Assembly: GCF_945859685.1 (NCBI RefSeq) | Contig: NC_079147.1 | Coordinates: forward strand, 143,492,645-143,556,644 | Length of the DNA stretch: 64,000 bases | Direction: 5' to 3' | Source of the DNA: Eupeodes corollae | Taxonomy: Eukaryota > Arthropoda > Insecta > Diptera > Syrphidae | In this document: one piece after another, positions 34,551 to 46,150 of the stretch | How the letters are laid out: the number at the start of each line of letters is the position of its first letter | How positions within the stretch are numbered: position 1 is the stretch's first letter | Notes under the pieces: model-generated | Seen by the model: the letters and a program-made list of their open reading frames with translations, nothing else | What the model was told of the DNA's origin: nothing | Databases searched by the model: none | Translations under genes and position numbers: made by a program

Positions 34551-35195
34551 ATAATCATCGTCGTTTTGTAGGTTATGTCAAGGTCTTTCAAATGATATAT
34601 AGTACTGCCAGATACAAGCTCTGTAGCGCTTTGTATACATAGCCGGAAAATTCAAAAGACAAAAAGGTGGAAATGAGATATTTTTCAACGTTTTATTTAG
34701 ATGCACAAATCTATTAACCATGGCTTCGCCGTCTACCCGATGGCTAAAGCTAATGGTATTTCGGAAGTTAAAAAAGATAGATACCATTTTTCAAACAGGA
34801 AAAGAAAGAAAAGAAGAAATATAAAACAGTGAACGTAATTCTTTGTCTAGACTGTCATTGGGCTGGTATTAAAAAAGGCTTCATTAATGATTTGGACTCT
34901 ATAGGGCATTGCTTTTTGATAGTAGAAGTACAGCTATGTTACATCGGGATCGATAAAGCTTTTACCCCTGTATCGCTGAATACATCACAGTCAAAGAAGG
35001 TTCTTCTCACTACTTTTAAAATTGGACACTTTCTGATGACATGCATCATGTCTTTCCTAACCTTACCTGCATGGTACAAAAGGTGCAAATTATTGAAAGA
35101 TCGTCTCGATTAGACATGAAGTTCAGGCTTACCAACTCTCGTCTTCTTTGGCGATGTGATCATAGATTGGATTTTTGACATCTCCTCTATTGCAT
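34551..35195 (+). other. Unassigned stretch
   Basis: No recognisable family. A 94-codon plus-strand frame at 34829-35113 has no domain I know and irregular composition. I treat it as chance or as an unidentified relic. Confidence 0.4.
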
Positions 35196-35690
35196 GACTG
35201 CACGTTGAGGGTAAAATTCATATCACAATATTCAGTCGTGGCGTTTGCTGTGTGGCACGTAGCCATTCGTCCAAAAATGCGCCTTGTCACTAAAGATGAT
35301 TGTTTGACAAAAATTAGGGTTCTCTTCCAAATCGATTCGAAGCCCAGTCAGCGAACAAACAGCGTTGTCTATGGCCATGAACTTTGAGTCAGTTTGATCT
35401 TGAACGGTGTAGGCCAAAGTCCCTATGTAAAATTCGCCAAGTCGAAGTTTGCGAAAGCCCTAGTTCTTATGCACGGCGAAAATTAGCCTGCCTTGGGATC
35501 TGCTGTACAGTTTCAATGACCCCGGCGATGTTCTCGACCGATCTTGCGTTCCTTGAATTTACGGATGTTTTCTGATTGTTTACTGAACCGGTCGTTTCAA
35601 ATTTGGCCACCAAACGTTAAAGAGCCGACTGTGAAGAGCTACCACGTCACCAAAACGAAATGGCCACCACGGGATGCCAAAATCTACCCA
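35196..35690 (-). mobile_element. Mariner-superfamily relic
   Basis: Minus-strand translation at 35232-35417 contains IIFSDKAHFWTNGYV, the first catalytic block with Glu changed to Lys. Upstream N-terminal remnants extend to about 35690. It ends where the tRNA-type SINE region starts. Confidence 0.6.
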
Positions 35691-35726
35691 CGCCAATTTA
35701 AAAACCATATAGTTCTGAGAATAGTA

Positions 35727-35992
35727 GTACCCGTGGCTTGATGGTTCTGACATGCGAGAGGTCTTGGGTTCGATCCCTGGCTATGCCACCTAAAGTTTTT
35801 TTCACGGGTACTGCCTCTTGCGAGGAATTGACAAATTCTCCAAGTGAAAAATGCATTCTCAAAATTTCCGTTCGGATTCGGCTTAAAACTATAGGTCCCT
35901 TCCATCCCTCACAACACTACTCGCACACAGGAATGGTTAAGAGTTGTGAGTCACTAGGCCCTAGTTCTCAAACGGACTGTTGCGCCACCCAA
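35727..35992 (+). mobile_element. tRNA-derived SINE, copy 1
   Basis: About 266 bp. The tRNA-like head is bracketed by a perfect 9-bp inverted repeat, GTACCCGTG (35727-35735) and CACGGGTAC (35803-35811). It has a good B box GGTTCGATCC (35767-35776). The A box is damaged by a small deletion relative to copy 2. The body contains CTCTTGCGAGGAATTGACAA and ends ACTGTTGCGCCACCCAA. It shares the full layout with 49160-49433. No target duplication could be confirmed. Confidence 0.8.
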
Positions 35993-38590
35993 CAACACTT
36001 TCATGCAGTGAATCCTTCCTTTCTTTATCACTCGAAAATTGTCCATCTTAAGCTCAGTTTTTCAGTGCGAGATCATCATAGTTTTAGAGTTAAGCTGGAG
36101 TTAGGTCCTGAAACATTTTTTTTAGTCTATTATAATATCGTAGTTAATTCCGAATTAACAATTCAAATTTGTTGAGTTAACTCTGTTTTAAAAACAAATG
36201 CTTTTGACAGATTCTTAAATTAAAAGGGTCCGCTAAGGGTTGAAACTGAATTCAATTCAAAAGTGAATTTTCAATTATAATGATTGCCAATGTGAAGGAA
36301 TTGCTGGACTTAAATATAAGCTTCTTTCTACATTTCAATTTTTCAAATCCCATGAATATAAAGAACCGAAAAATGAAGCTGCATAATTTTTAAGTGTTAA
36401 GAAAAAAGTCGAAGTGACTATAATACTTTACTTACCAGCAAAAGTCACTTTCAGCTTACAAAGGTCGTAATGGTAACTTTTATAATTAACCGCAAATGAA
36501 GCTCGAAATCTTTATGCACAATATTTGTATTTGCTTCAATTAATGATTTAAACTTTAATTTAATATCGGACCGCATCTGAAAAGGGATATTTTACAGCAA
36601 TATTGTAAAGTTTATTTAAAGTGTTAAAAAATATCAAAACACTAACTAAACGCTTATTTAAAAAATGAAAAGCTCACCACAAAATAAATATTCTAATCCA
36701 AGCAGATAGAAATAAGCTACTAGAATAATACAAAATGATAATTTAAGATAAAAACCATACACTAGTTAAGTCTTTTACAAAAGTAATACGATTCAAAAAC
36801 CAATTTCAAAACTCCTTCAACTATAGCTCTTCATAATACTCGTACATCGGTGTACAATTTTCAACGAAACAATTTCCACAAAAATAATATTTTTTTACCT
36901 AAAAATACCCCGAAAAATAATCTGTCTGTATTAATAAAACAAAAAAAAAATATATATATATTATATTATTTTTCCATAATAACGAAAATAATTTTTAAAA
37001 AAAGCAAAAATATACTTTTTTCCAATTTGAAAATTTGGATGTTTTGACGTATACATATAAATATTGAGAGAAAGTTCCTATTTTATTTTCATTTATGTCA
37101 ATATTCATGTTTTAGAAACATTTATTATAAGTTTTAAGTTAAAAAATATTAAAGCACATATTTCATTTTAATAATTATTTAAAACAAAACAAAATCATAG
37201 TATTTCTGTTTAATTATTATTATTTTTGTTCGAATTGGATTTAACGCATTTGCATTGATTATTATTAAAATTATAAACAAAAAAAAAAGTAACTTTCATT
37301 CTGTTGTATCGAAATTATTTATTATTTTGCATTTGAACAAAATTTTTTTAATGTTGGTTTTTAATTTCTTTTTATGTCAACTATATGTTACATAGGGCTT
37401 TTGTGAAATGTCTTTTTGGATCTCTCTTATAAATAATAAAACAAAAGTATTTGTTCTTTTTTTTTGTCAATATCATAAACATTTGCCGAATCGATTTTCG
37501 TAAATGGCATTTGTATAGTTTGAATACTTGAAATATTTTAAAAATATAAAATTATTAAGCAATATAAGCAATAAGTGTATGTTCCTATATTATTTTACTT
37601 TTAATTACTCTAAAAATATAAATGAAAAAAAAAATATAATATTATATGTGTAATAATAATAATCTTCTTTAATTTTTTTAATTTTTAAAATATTTTATTT
37701 AATTTATTTATTAAATAATGGTATAATGTGTGCTTTAGTCGTACAAAAAATATAATATACATTTCAGTGTCTTTCTCTCCATTTTTTCTTTCTTAAAATA
37801 AAATATTTATTTCTTTTTATTCTTTCCTATAAAGTATAAAATATACAACTTCTTTCGTATTCTATAAATTTATATATATATATAAATATATATATCAGTC
37901 TTGTATTATTAAAAGGAATTATTATTAATTTTTGAATGTTTGTTTATACTCTTTTTTATAATTATTGATTTATTTTTAATATTTTTTATTTTTATATTTA
38001 ATTCTTTAATTAATTTTATTTTATCAAAACAAATGGCAAAGCTTAATTATGGGGGCAATTTAATTAAGACGATATTTTAAAAGATTTTGTTTATAGAGCT
38101 TGTAGGGCTTTGAAAGATAAATAATTTGAATAAATGCTATAAATTTAGGTTAATAATATTTAATTATATAAAACAACTACAAAAAAAGGTTTTGTGGTGT
38201 AGTTTTAAAAACAATTTAAACTAAAATCAATAAATCAATTTGTTTTTTTTTTTAATTTTAATTTATTTTGTTCTTTTTTTGAAGCAAATGTTATCATGAA
38301 TAAAATCTTCTACTATCTCAAAAACGAATATATAATAGTTTCATCATTCTGTTTTCAACATGCACTTATTATTTATTATTTGTTTTTGTAGCGAGATCCA
38401 TGTAGACATTTTTTCAGATAAAAACAATTTTTTTTTTTTAATTTTTTGTTTCAATTATCATCAAAAATCATCTCTTACTTTGAATTTATAATTGTTTGAT
38501 TTCGGAAATACTCACAGTTCTTCCGGATCTGGATCGATTTGAAATTAATTGTATGCTGTAATTTTATTAATATAAACATTAAACCTTACT
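35993..38590 (+). other. Exon-free, transposon-poor A/T-rich island in the 3b-3c intron
   Basis: About 2.6 kb without a transposon or exon I can recognise. It includes TA-dinucleotide tracts (36948-36965, 37875-37895). It resembles in composition the islands around exons 3a, 3b and 3c. No fourth exon 3 with the VR(I/V)N..RS pattern was found by eye. Confidence 0.5.
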
Positions 38591-39520
38591 TTACTTCAGT
38601 CCTCAGACTTATAAAATCCGGGGTGATCCCGGTGGTGTTTGAGCTTCTTCCAGATCTTCGTCAATCTCTAAAACTTCCTTGATTGTTCTTTTCCGCCTGC
38701 TTCTTATTTTACCTGCTCTTCTGCCATCTCGGATGATTGTATTCCACTGAATTGCCTGTCTTCCACTGTCACTTGCGCCTTGTAAGAATAGTATCAATCC
38801 TATATCGAACTTTATAGACACTTGTTTAAAGATGCTTTAATTTTTCAGGTGCTGCAGTTCTTGTTCGAGGGAGCTTTCAATTCAATCTGATATATAAGTA
38901 GTTTTTCCACCAAAAATTTGACAACACCCCGAACTTGCTCGGTTAGAAATCATACTTCCAAGATACTGGAAACTCTCTACTTTTTCTACTGGTTGTTGAG
39001 CAGTGTTTACCCAGAGGATGAGTGATAGGTTTCAAGTTTTCCGTGTTAATTGTCTGCCACACGATTTATGCTTCTCTCTACATCCTTGATGTCATTCGAT
39101 GGAGATCAATTATCCTATCTGTAACACAGCAAGTAGGCATCGTCTAAGAAGTCTAAAAGTTTCAGGTACGATTTCGGAGTCTATCTTATTCCTTCACTTC
39201 CTATCAAGGCCGCCCGCAGAACATCACTGATCACGAATAAAAAAAGATTTGATAATATTATGCAGCCCTGCTGAACACACTTTAGATTTGAAACGTGACG
39301 TGACATTAAGATCCATCATAAGTCGCCTTGATGATAGAAACAAGCTTACCTAGGGTACCCCTCCTAGGAAAAGAAAACCAGATAAACCTTGTCAAAAGAC
39401 TTCTCAAAATCAATGAACATTTAATCGCCCTGTTCGATTTCTGCTTGTTAAGCTTCACTTCAGTGTTGCTTCAAGTGTTTTTTTCTACGTTCTAAGATAA
39501 TTGTCGGGATTATTTCGACA
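38591..39520 (-). mobile_element. Unclassified LINE relic (RTE-like ORF2)
   Basis: The minus-strand C-terminal frame at 38609-38821 (RRKRTIKEVLEIDEDLEEAQ) recalls the TWRRTVEEEL tail of one RTE-like LINE group. Broken RT pieces lie upstream, including VNTAQQPVEKVESFQYLGSM (about 38940-39010) and a DFFEKSFDKVYL-like palm (about 39390). Many frameshifts. It is a different lineage from copies R1-R6. Confidence 0.5.
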
Positions 39521-39639
39521 CCCATTCAGGTCTCTTTTTTTTCGGGAGCTTGACAATCAATTAAATTAGAAGTCAGTCAACTGAAAAAGTTAGATATATT
39601 TGCAAACAAATATTAAAGTCTTAAGTTGAACACACACGA

Positions 39640-40690
39640 TGGAGACATTTTGGATTGGATTCACTCCACGAATAATCCACTCTTGTTTTGATTAGGAATT
39701 ACAATTGGGTGGGAGTTTAAGCCTGAAACACAAAAATACTGGTGTGCCGCAGGGCTGTGTTCTGTCTCCGACACTCTTTATCATTTTTATTAATGATCTA
39801 CTGTCTTTAACTTCTAATCCAACTACAACAAGACCTTTATCTTTTCATATTTTTTTTATTCAAAATCCTGCTGAATAAATGATAAGTTTATTCAATTCTG
39901 ATCAAATGGGGAATCAAAAACTGAACAGGATTTAATGCGTCGTAAAAACATAATTAACCTCCCTTGTCACTAACTATTAGTGAATCTGCATCAAAAAGAC
40001 TGAAAACCTTGAAATTGTCGGTAGGTGCATAGGCAATCATCTCATCACCTCTTGTATAAGAATCACATACAGGATGTCGCAAAAAGCGCTGCAGATGCTT
40101 CTAAAAGCTTGAAAGAAGTATTATCTCTCCCTTTGATTAATCTTATTAATTAACTATAGGACCATAAGTCCAATGCTTATGTACAATACCCATCGTTGTG
40201 TCGGTGCTCCTTTAAATTACTTAAATCACTTGGAAAGTATTGAACGTCGAACGTTAAAATTGATTGTTAATGATATCATCGTTGATTCACACTGTCGTAT
40301 AGTTTATTGTCTCACCCTTCTTACCGATATTATAACGGCTTATGGCCTAGAAAAATGAGCATTTGCATTTCCGCAACCAAGCAATTCAACCCTCTTATTC
40401 GCGCCTCTAGGAATGCTCACCAGTATAGCCATCTTTGGTCGAACCGTCAAGTTCGGAGATTTGTTCCTTAACCGTACTACGCGAATGTAAGATGCTTTAA
40501 CACAATCGGTCTTTCCCAGTCAATGCAATATTCAGGAACTCCAAACGAATATGCACCGGCACCTCCTTTTAAACCTTCTCTTTTTTTCTTAATGCTTTTT
40601 GTAACATTAATAAGTGAAAGTCCCTACAAAACGGACTTATACAAAATTTCACTAATTTCACTTAATAATACTCATGGCCCAAAAATTAAC
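39640..40690 (+). mobile_element. Jockey/CR1-like LINE relic, copy J3
   Basis: Corresponds to J5 from about 56190: the GGTGTGCCGCAGGGCTGTGTTCTGTC box (39740-39766) with LFIIFINDLLS, then the degenerate thumb and C-terminal region (40173-40358, NYLNHLESIERRTLKLIVND). It ends near 40620-40690 with the usual 3' UTR. The catalytic FADD is not preserved. Confidence 0.7.
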
Positions 40691-40739
40691 CATATTGTTT
40701 AAATATTAAATATGACTTACTTCCATAAGATCGAGCTAC

Positions 40740-42070
40740 AGCCCTGTGTGAACAAGGGGCCTCACCCAACAAACTTCTCCATCGTGCTCAGCCCCTAGCT
40801 AAATGTCTACAGTTGCGCACTTCGACTTGGGTAAGGTCACTTTCTACCTGATCCACGGTCTTCCTTTACGGCGCTGTCCTGTGGGCGTATATTCGAAGAC
40901 TCTCCAGGTCTGAGCTTTGGTTTCCATGCGCTCTTCGTGACCCAGCAATCTTGCCCTTTTATACTTTTGGCTTAGGAAAAGTCGCTGTATAGCTCGTCAT
41001 TCCATCTTTTTCTATACTCACCTTTTGTCTCGAAATGACCCAAGATGCTTTCATACGCTTTTTTCATAAAACATGCTTCTGCACCTTTGAGGGATGTTAA
41101 GGGTCTTATATAGTGACACATGGTTGCTCAAAAGAGTGCTTTACTACTTAACTGCTTTCTTAGCGCAAAGAAACAGCGGTTAGAAGAAATAATGTTTCGT
41201 TTGATCTCAGCACTGGTGTTGTTTTCTGTGTTCATAGCGGAGTCTAGGTAGACAAAGTCCTTAACTAGCTCAAAGAAACGATCTCAGCACTGGTGTTGTT
41301 GTTGCACTGTGTTCATACGGAGTCTAGGTAGACAGAGTCCTTAACTACCCCAAAGAAACGTCTGTCGTTAACGACGTTTTCATCAAGACATTATTGTTGT
41401 AGGTGACATCATGTACTTTGTTTTGTCCTCAATGATCTCAGCACTGGTGATGTTAAGGGTCTTATATAGCGACACATGGTTGCTCAAAAGAGTGCTTTAC
41501 TACTTAACTGCTTTCTTAGCGCAAAGAAAAAGTGGTTAGATGAAATAATGTTTCGTTTGATCTCAGCACTGGTGTTGTTCATAGCGGAGTCTAGGTAGCC
41601 AAAGTCCTTAACTACCTCAAAGAAACGTCTTTCAATAGCGACGTTTTTAATAAGACTTCATCGTTGTAGGGCCTAGGCTTATTATTGATGACAGCATGTA
41701 CTTTGTTTTGCCGTCAATAACCTTTAAAACCATTTTTGAAACATCAGTTTCACAAAAACCCCATTGACATCAGGCTTAGTTCTTCAAATTATATCAATGC
41801 CATCAGCATATGCCTGTAATTAGACAGATTTTTTAGAGACAGTGCCTCAAGTTTTGACGTGAGAGTTTAGAGCACTATTTTTTCAAGGACTATGTTAAAT
41901 GTTCGGTTGTTTCAAATCTTTATAGAGCAGCTCCATGGTCATCCTGCTCAAACGGACGAGCTAGGCAAAGATGTCGAAACTAGACATGGCTCTATACCGT
42001 TCGTCCCTACAGATGCTGTCATTAATATTGCCTTGAAATCGATGAAATGATAGTGGTTGTCAACATCAGT
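40740..42070 (-). mobile_element. RTE/CFDP2-like LINE relic, copy R4, with internal duplications
   Basis: Minus-strand 3' half aligning with R3 and R1. A segment of about 180 bp (41095-41280) is repeated at 41454-41630 (TGTTAAGGGTCTTATATAG and GACACATGGTTGCTCAAAAG in both). A shorter unit (GATCTCAGCACTGGTGTTGT ... GTCCTTAACTA) is repeated at 41196-41262 and 41279-41347. No open frame survives. Confidence 0.7.
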
Positions 42071-42813
42071 ATGTCCTTTCTTCACAGGTTCGGAAGAATT
42101 AAGAAATTGTTTGAGTATTAACAATCAAAGAAATGTATTTCTTTTGTTTTTCATTTGACACCTAATAATGATTTGATCATTTTCATAATTTAATTTCCCA
42201 GTACTCTTTTTCTTTTTATATTATTTTTTTATGAAATTAAAAGCAAATTAAGTTGGTTGATAATTAATAAAGATGAAACAAGTATGTGAAAGAAGCCAGC
42301 ACAGCGCTACGCAACAAGTCCTAAACTGTAAAGGTGCGACGACGCACGGCACTTTTTCGCTATAAAATATCGACAGTAGTTTTTGTTTTATGAAACAATT
42401 TCAAATCAAACTACATATATATAATTTTATTAAAATTATAATTATAACAAGTATAAATATTTCTAAGCATAAGTTTAAAATTTAAGTAGGTATATTTAAG
42501 TACTAACTAAAAGCGTTTGGTTTGTATTAACAACGTTTAAAGAAAAAATTTGTAAAACAAAATCCTGTCATCAATCACAACATACAACACTCAAAACTTA
42601 CTTCTACCTACCATAATCATTCTTTGTTTTTATTTTTAAAAAAGGTCATCATCATCTTGATTATCTAAATATAATGCAAGGAAAACCTAAAAGAGTGCGA
42701 AAGTATAAACTTACTTACAATTTTTTTTTAATCAGAAATTTGAATTTTTCAAATACAAAAAAAAAAAAAATGAAGAAATCACTTAACTAAATTTAATATC
42801 ATAAACATTTTAG
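42071..42813 (+). other. GluClalpha intron before exon 3c
   Basis: A/T-rich, no transposon recognised. A short GC-richer patch is at 42295-42360. The acceptor of exon 3c is ATAAACATTTTAG. Confidence 0.5.
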
Positions 42814-42884
42814 AAAATTTGCCCACCTATGTCACTGTCAACATGTTCCTACGGTCAATTTCTAAAATCGACGATTACAAAATG
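42814..42884 (+). CDS. GluClalpha: Glutamate-gated chloride channel alpha, alternative exon 3c
   Basis: 71 nt. With the preceding G it encodes E, then NLPTYVTVNMFLRSISKIDD and YKM. It is one codon longer than 3a and 3b and replaces the DGP start with ENLP. The loop-G Arg is kept (FLRS), and the SKIDD loop resembles 3b. The donor GTGAGTGAG differs from those of 3a and 3b. A 71-nt third version agrees with insect GluCl-alpha genes as I remember them. Confidence 0.92.
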
Positions 42885-43916
42885 GTGAGTGAGTTTCTCA
42901 GTCAAATGAGAATAAAAAAAATATCATTCAGCACAAAATACTAAACACCTTAAATATAAATATAATATTATATTTTGTATAATGTTTAAATTATACATTA
43001 TAAAAACATGAAATATCTGTGTTTTTTTTTTAATACCATATGCGAAACATGTAAAATGAGAGTAAAATGTGACAAAAAAGTATTAAGACTATTTGTTTCA
43101 GTGTTATATTATTTTAGTCGATTTTTAAAAACAAAATTTATTTTTTTCAAAAATTTGGTTTTCAATAATTTTTTTTTTATTTTATTTGAAAAACTATCCA
43201 CTTATTGTAATTTATATTTTGAAATGAGAACTGATGTGATATCTATATACATAAAAATAGTTTGCTATAAATATATCGATTTATGGAATTAAACTTTGTG
43301 ATAATATTTATAAATAAATATAAATATAATTTTGTGTCATTTAATATACATATAATACGATTGTGTAAAAATAATAAAATCAGCTTTTGTCTTATTTGTT
43401 TATCTCTCTATCTCTCTTTCTCTCTCTCTTAATTTATAATTTATTTATGTTTTTTTTTTATGTAATATTACTTCCTTGTACCTTTTTTTGTAAAATAAGT
43501 ATTGACATCAGGGTTGATCTAGGAGTATGTTTTGAAATCAGCGCCACTGGCGACCTCAAGTGTTAATTAGATTATATTAAGAGCTTTAATTTTAGAAAAG
43601 TTCTTAATTATAACTTCTAATCAATTTTGGATTAGAATTTCGTTTCAAATTTGACGTAAAGGTGGACGTTACACCAAACCCGGAACTACACCTTATTACG
43701 AAAATAAGGGTTTGCCAATGCAAGAGAGGCCCAATTTTCAACAACTTTTCAACACCAGTAACGATCCGAATATTATCTTTCAAGACTTTAATCGTCTCAG
43801 TCTTATATGTGTGGATAAGCATAACTTATACACATATAGCCACAAAAAATATTCCACCTGTGTTTAATCGCAGGATAATATAGGCTTCGTCTGCGCTCAC
43901 CAAAAGTTTCCTTCTA
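42885..43916 (+). other. GluClalpha intron after exon 3c
   Basis: A/T-rich with a TCTC-rich pyrimidine tract at 43401-43430. The 94-codon frame at 43008-43292 is A/T-driven and has no family resemblance. The last 250 bp may belong to a mariner relic. Confidence 0.5.
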
Positions 43917-44640
43917 AAGAGTGGTTAAATTGTAAGGGCCGATGTTATTTTAAAATAAAAATATAAATTATTTAAAAAGTTACTTTCATTTCCTTTCACT
44001 AAGATAGTATTCGTATGGTTCAAATACGTATGGAATAAAATATAGGCGAGTTAGCCGACGTGACCTCGGCGGCACTTCTCCAACCAATGGTCCAAATTTA
44101 AGGATGACTCTGAGGCAATCACTCGTGAATCGTTCGCCCAAATGTTTCAATTCTGTTTGTTGACGAAGTCACTGAGGTAGAAATGTGCCTCATCACTAAA
44201 TACGTTTTTTTTCGAAAATTGATCATCCACTACAACCATTTTTTGCCACCATTTTGACCATTGGTGGTTTGACCAAATGGTGAAATGGCTTTAGTTCTTG
44301 AGTCAATTACAACACGTTTAAAGCGCGTAAATAGAAGTCTTTATGGAAAATATTTATCACCAACTTGATCGTGAGAATTTTTGGGCTAGATGCCTCGCCG
44401 AGTTGCAATAAGTTGCATTTCTGGAGTACGAGCTTACACTGGTGTTTGAACATCTCCTACAGACTCGGTTTATGACAAAAAAAATCACGGAGTTCTGAAC
44501 GCGCATTTGTGTGTTGCCTTGATTGCCTTTCTTTCCGTCGAATAAATCTGAAATTGAAAAATGTCAAGTAAAATATAGACAAAAATGACGTTTAGGTGTG
44601 GTTTACATCAAACCTTTACCCTTAAAATGTAACCATCCCT
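43917..44640 (-). mobile_element. Mariner-like relic with terminal inverted repeats (E1)
   Basis: The ends form an imperfect inverted repeat of about 30 bp: TGGTTAAATTGTAAGGGCCG on the left, and TGGTTACATTTTAAGGGTAA when the right end is read inward. The degenerate minus-strand transposase includes VFSDEAHFYLSDFVNKQN at about 44130-44200 and upstream helix-turn-helix remnants to 44520. The same end motif occurs alone at 4133-4177 and 21255-21297, so this is a family. Confidence 0.65.
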
Positions 44641-45245
44641 TATAAATGGAGTTTTTGGTGTGTGGCGTGAAATATTATGTTGGTAATAAATTTCTTCGAT
44701 TTGCAACCGGCTTTCAAGATTACGTCTATTCATTATTAAATGAAAAATTAAGTGACAGCTGTCAAAAAGACCAACTCCGTCAAAATTTTTCTTGGAATTC
44801 AAACCATAATCTTAACAAGACACCTGTTAGTTAAATTAAAAAAAGTAACAATTTGTTTTCGAATATTAGAATCAAAAAAGAATATTATCTTGACTTTTTC
44901 GATTTACGCAATTTTGGGCTTACGCTGCCAAATTGAGATTTCTGATAGTTCCAATTAGAACTTTATGAATTGACGCATCAAATTGGATACAGTAGCACGA
45001 TTTAAACTACTTTTTGACATTTGTATTAAGGATGTTTCGTCGCAAACTTAAATACATTCTTAGACCTTAGCTTAATATGTAATTGTTTGCTTTATGTTTT
45101 TAAAATTGTTTTGGACACTTTTATTGTATGGGGAAAATTTCGGGCCGTATGGCTACAATAACATATCAAATATTCTCAATAATCTAAGATTTTTTCGCGT
45201 AGGCAAACGACTTCATATAACCCCAAAAACAATAGGCTTCAGGTG
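44641..45245 (-). mobile_element. Mariner-superfamily fragments
   Basis: Minus strand at about 44690-44740 reads MNRRNLESRLQIEEIYYQ, clearly related to the DD41D N-terminus. A second scrap near 45190-45270 (CTTCATATAACCCCAAAAAC, TCGCAAGATCTTGGAGGC) resembles the C-terminal WGYxKS..CDL coding of such transposases. No element boundaries are visible. Confidence 0.5.
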
Positions 45246-46150
45246 TTAAATCGCAAGATCTTGGAGGCAACGCCCCCGAAATGCCCACGATACGCACAAG
45301 TCGAACCATTATTTTGTAAAAAAATATTCATGTTTCAAAAATGTCGCTCATTATTAATTATAAATTATTAGTTATAAAATAAAAAAAAAAAACAGACTGA
45401 TCATAAATCAAGTGACAGCTGTCAAAAAGGAAAACCACCAACTCCGAAAAAAAAACTATTGCCAGATTAAAAATCACCCTTCATTAATATCTTCGCAGAA
45501 ATTCGCTGACGAAAAAATTATATTGTTACAGAATAAAAATGATCAATACAATATTGAAGTTCTCTGATGTTCCACGTTTTTCAAAAGTTTACTATTAAAG
45601 ATTTACAACATCAAAGCGTTACAACAAACCTTTAAGCAAGGTAGAATTGACTGCTGTGTATTACTCGGTTCGATTTTCATCTAATATAACATTACAAGCT
45701 GCGCTCAGCGGTGGCGGCGTAACCCGCATGTTTTAAATCGCAAGATCTTGGAGGCAACGCCCTCCAAGTGCCCACGATACGCACAAGACGATCCATTATT
45801 TTGTAAATAAATGTGCATCATTTGAAAATGTCACTCACAAGTAAATTATTACTTTTGAAATAAAAACCATAAATCAAATGACAGCTGTCAAAAAGAAAAA
45901 CCACCAACTCCGAAAAAAGTATTGCCAGATTAAAAACCACCCTTCATTAACATCTTAGCAGAAATTCGTATGCTGCAAAAAATATGATCAATATTGAAGT
46001 TTTCTGATGTTTCGCGTTTTTCAAAAGGCTACTATCAAAGCCTAATAGCATCAAAGCTTTACAACAGAGCTTTAAGCAAGGTTGTATCGAATGTATTAAT
46101 ATAACCTTACAAGCTGCGCTCAGTGGTGGCGGCTAAACCCGCATGTTTTA
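45246..46150. repeat. Direct tandem duplication (two units of about 490 and 416 bp)
   Basis: Unit 1 is 45246-45732 and unit 2 is 45733-46150. Both start TTAAATCGCAAGATCTTGGA, contain TGACAGCTGTCAAAAAG, and end CTGCGCTCAG..GGTGGCGG and CCCGCATGTTT. They abut directly. Unit 2 has small deletions and point differences. The content looks like mariner 5' and terminal sequence; no frame is open. Confidence 0.8.

Noticed and set aside
34829..35113. 94-codon plus-strand frame
   Set aside because: No recognised motif and no conserved neighbour. I could not support it as a gene.
35740..35800. Possible tRNA gene from A/B-box sequence (also 49170-49245)
   Set aside because: The sequence recurs with a shared non-tRNA body, lacks a proper cloverleaf and acceptor end, and is bracketed by its own inverted repeat. 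It is a SINE head.
36000..38590. Hidden fourth exon 3
   Set aside because: No stretch with an acceptor, the VR..N..(F/L)..RS pattern and a GTAAG donor was found by eye. It remains possible only if highly diverged.
43008..43292. 94-codon plus-strand frame after exon 3c
   Set aside because: Phe/Lys/Ile-rich low-complexity translation typical of A/T-rich intron. No start context or splice logic.
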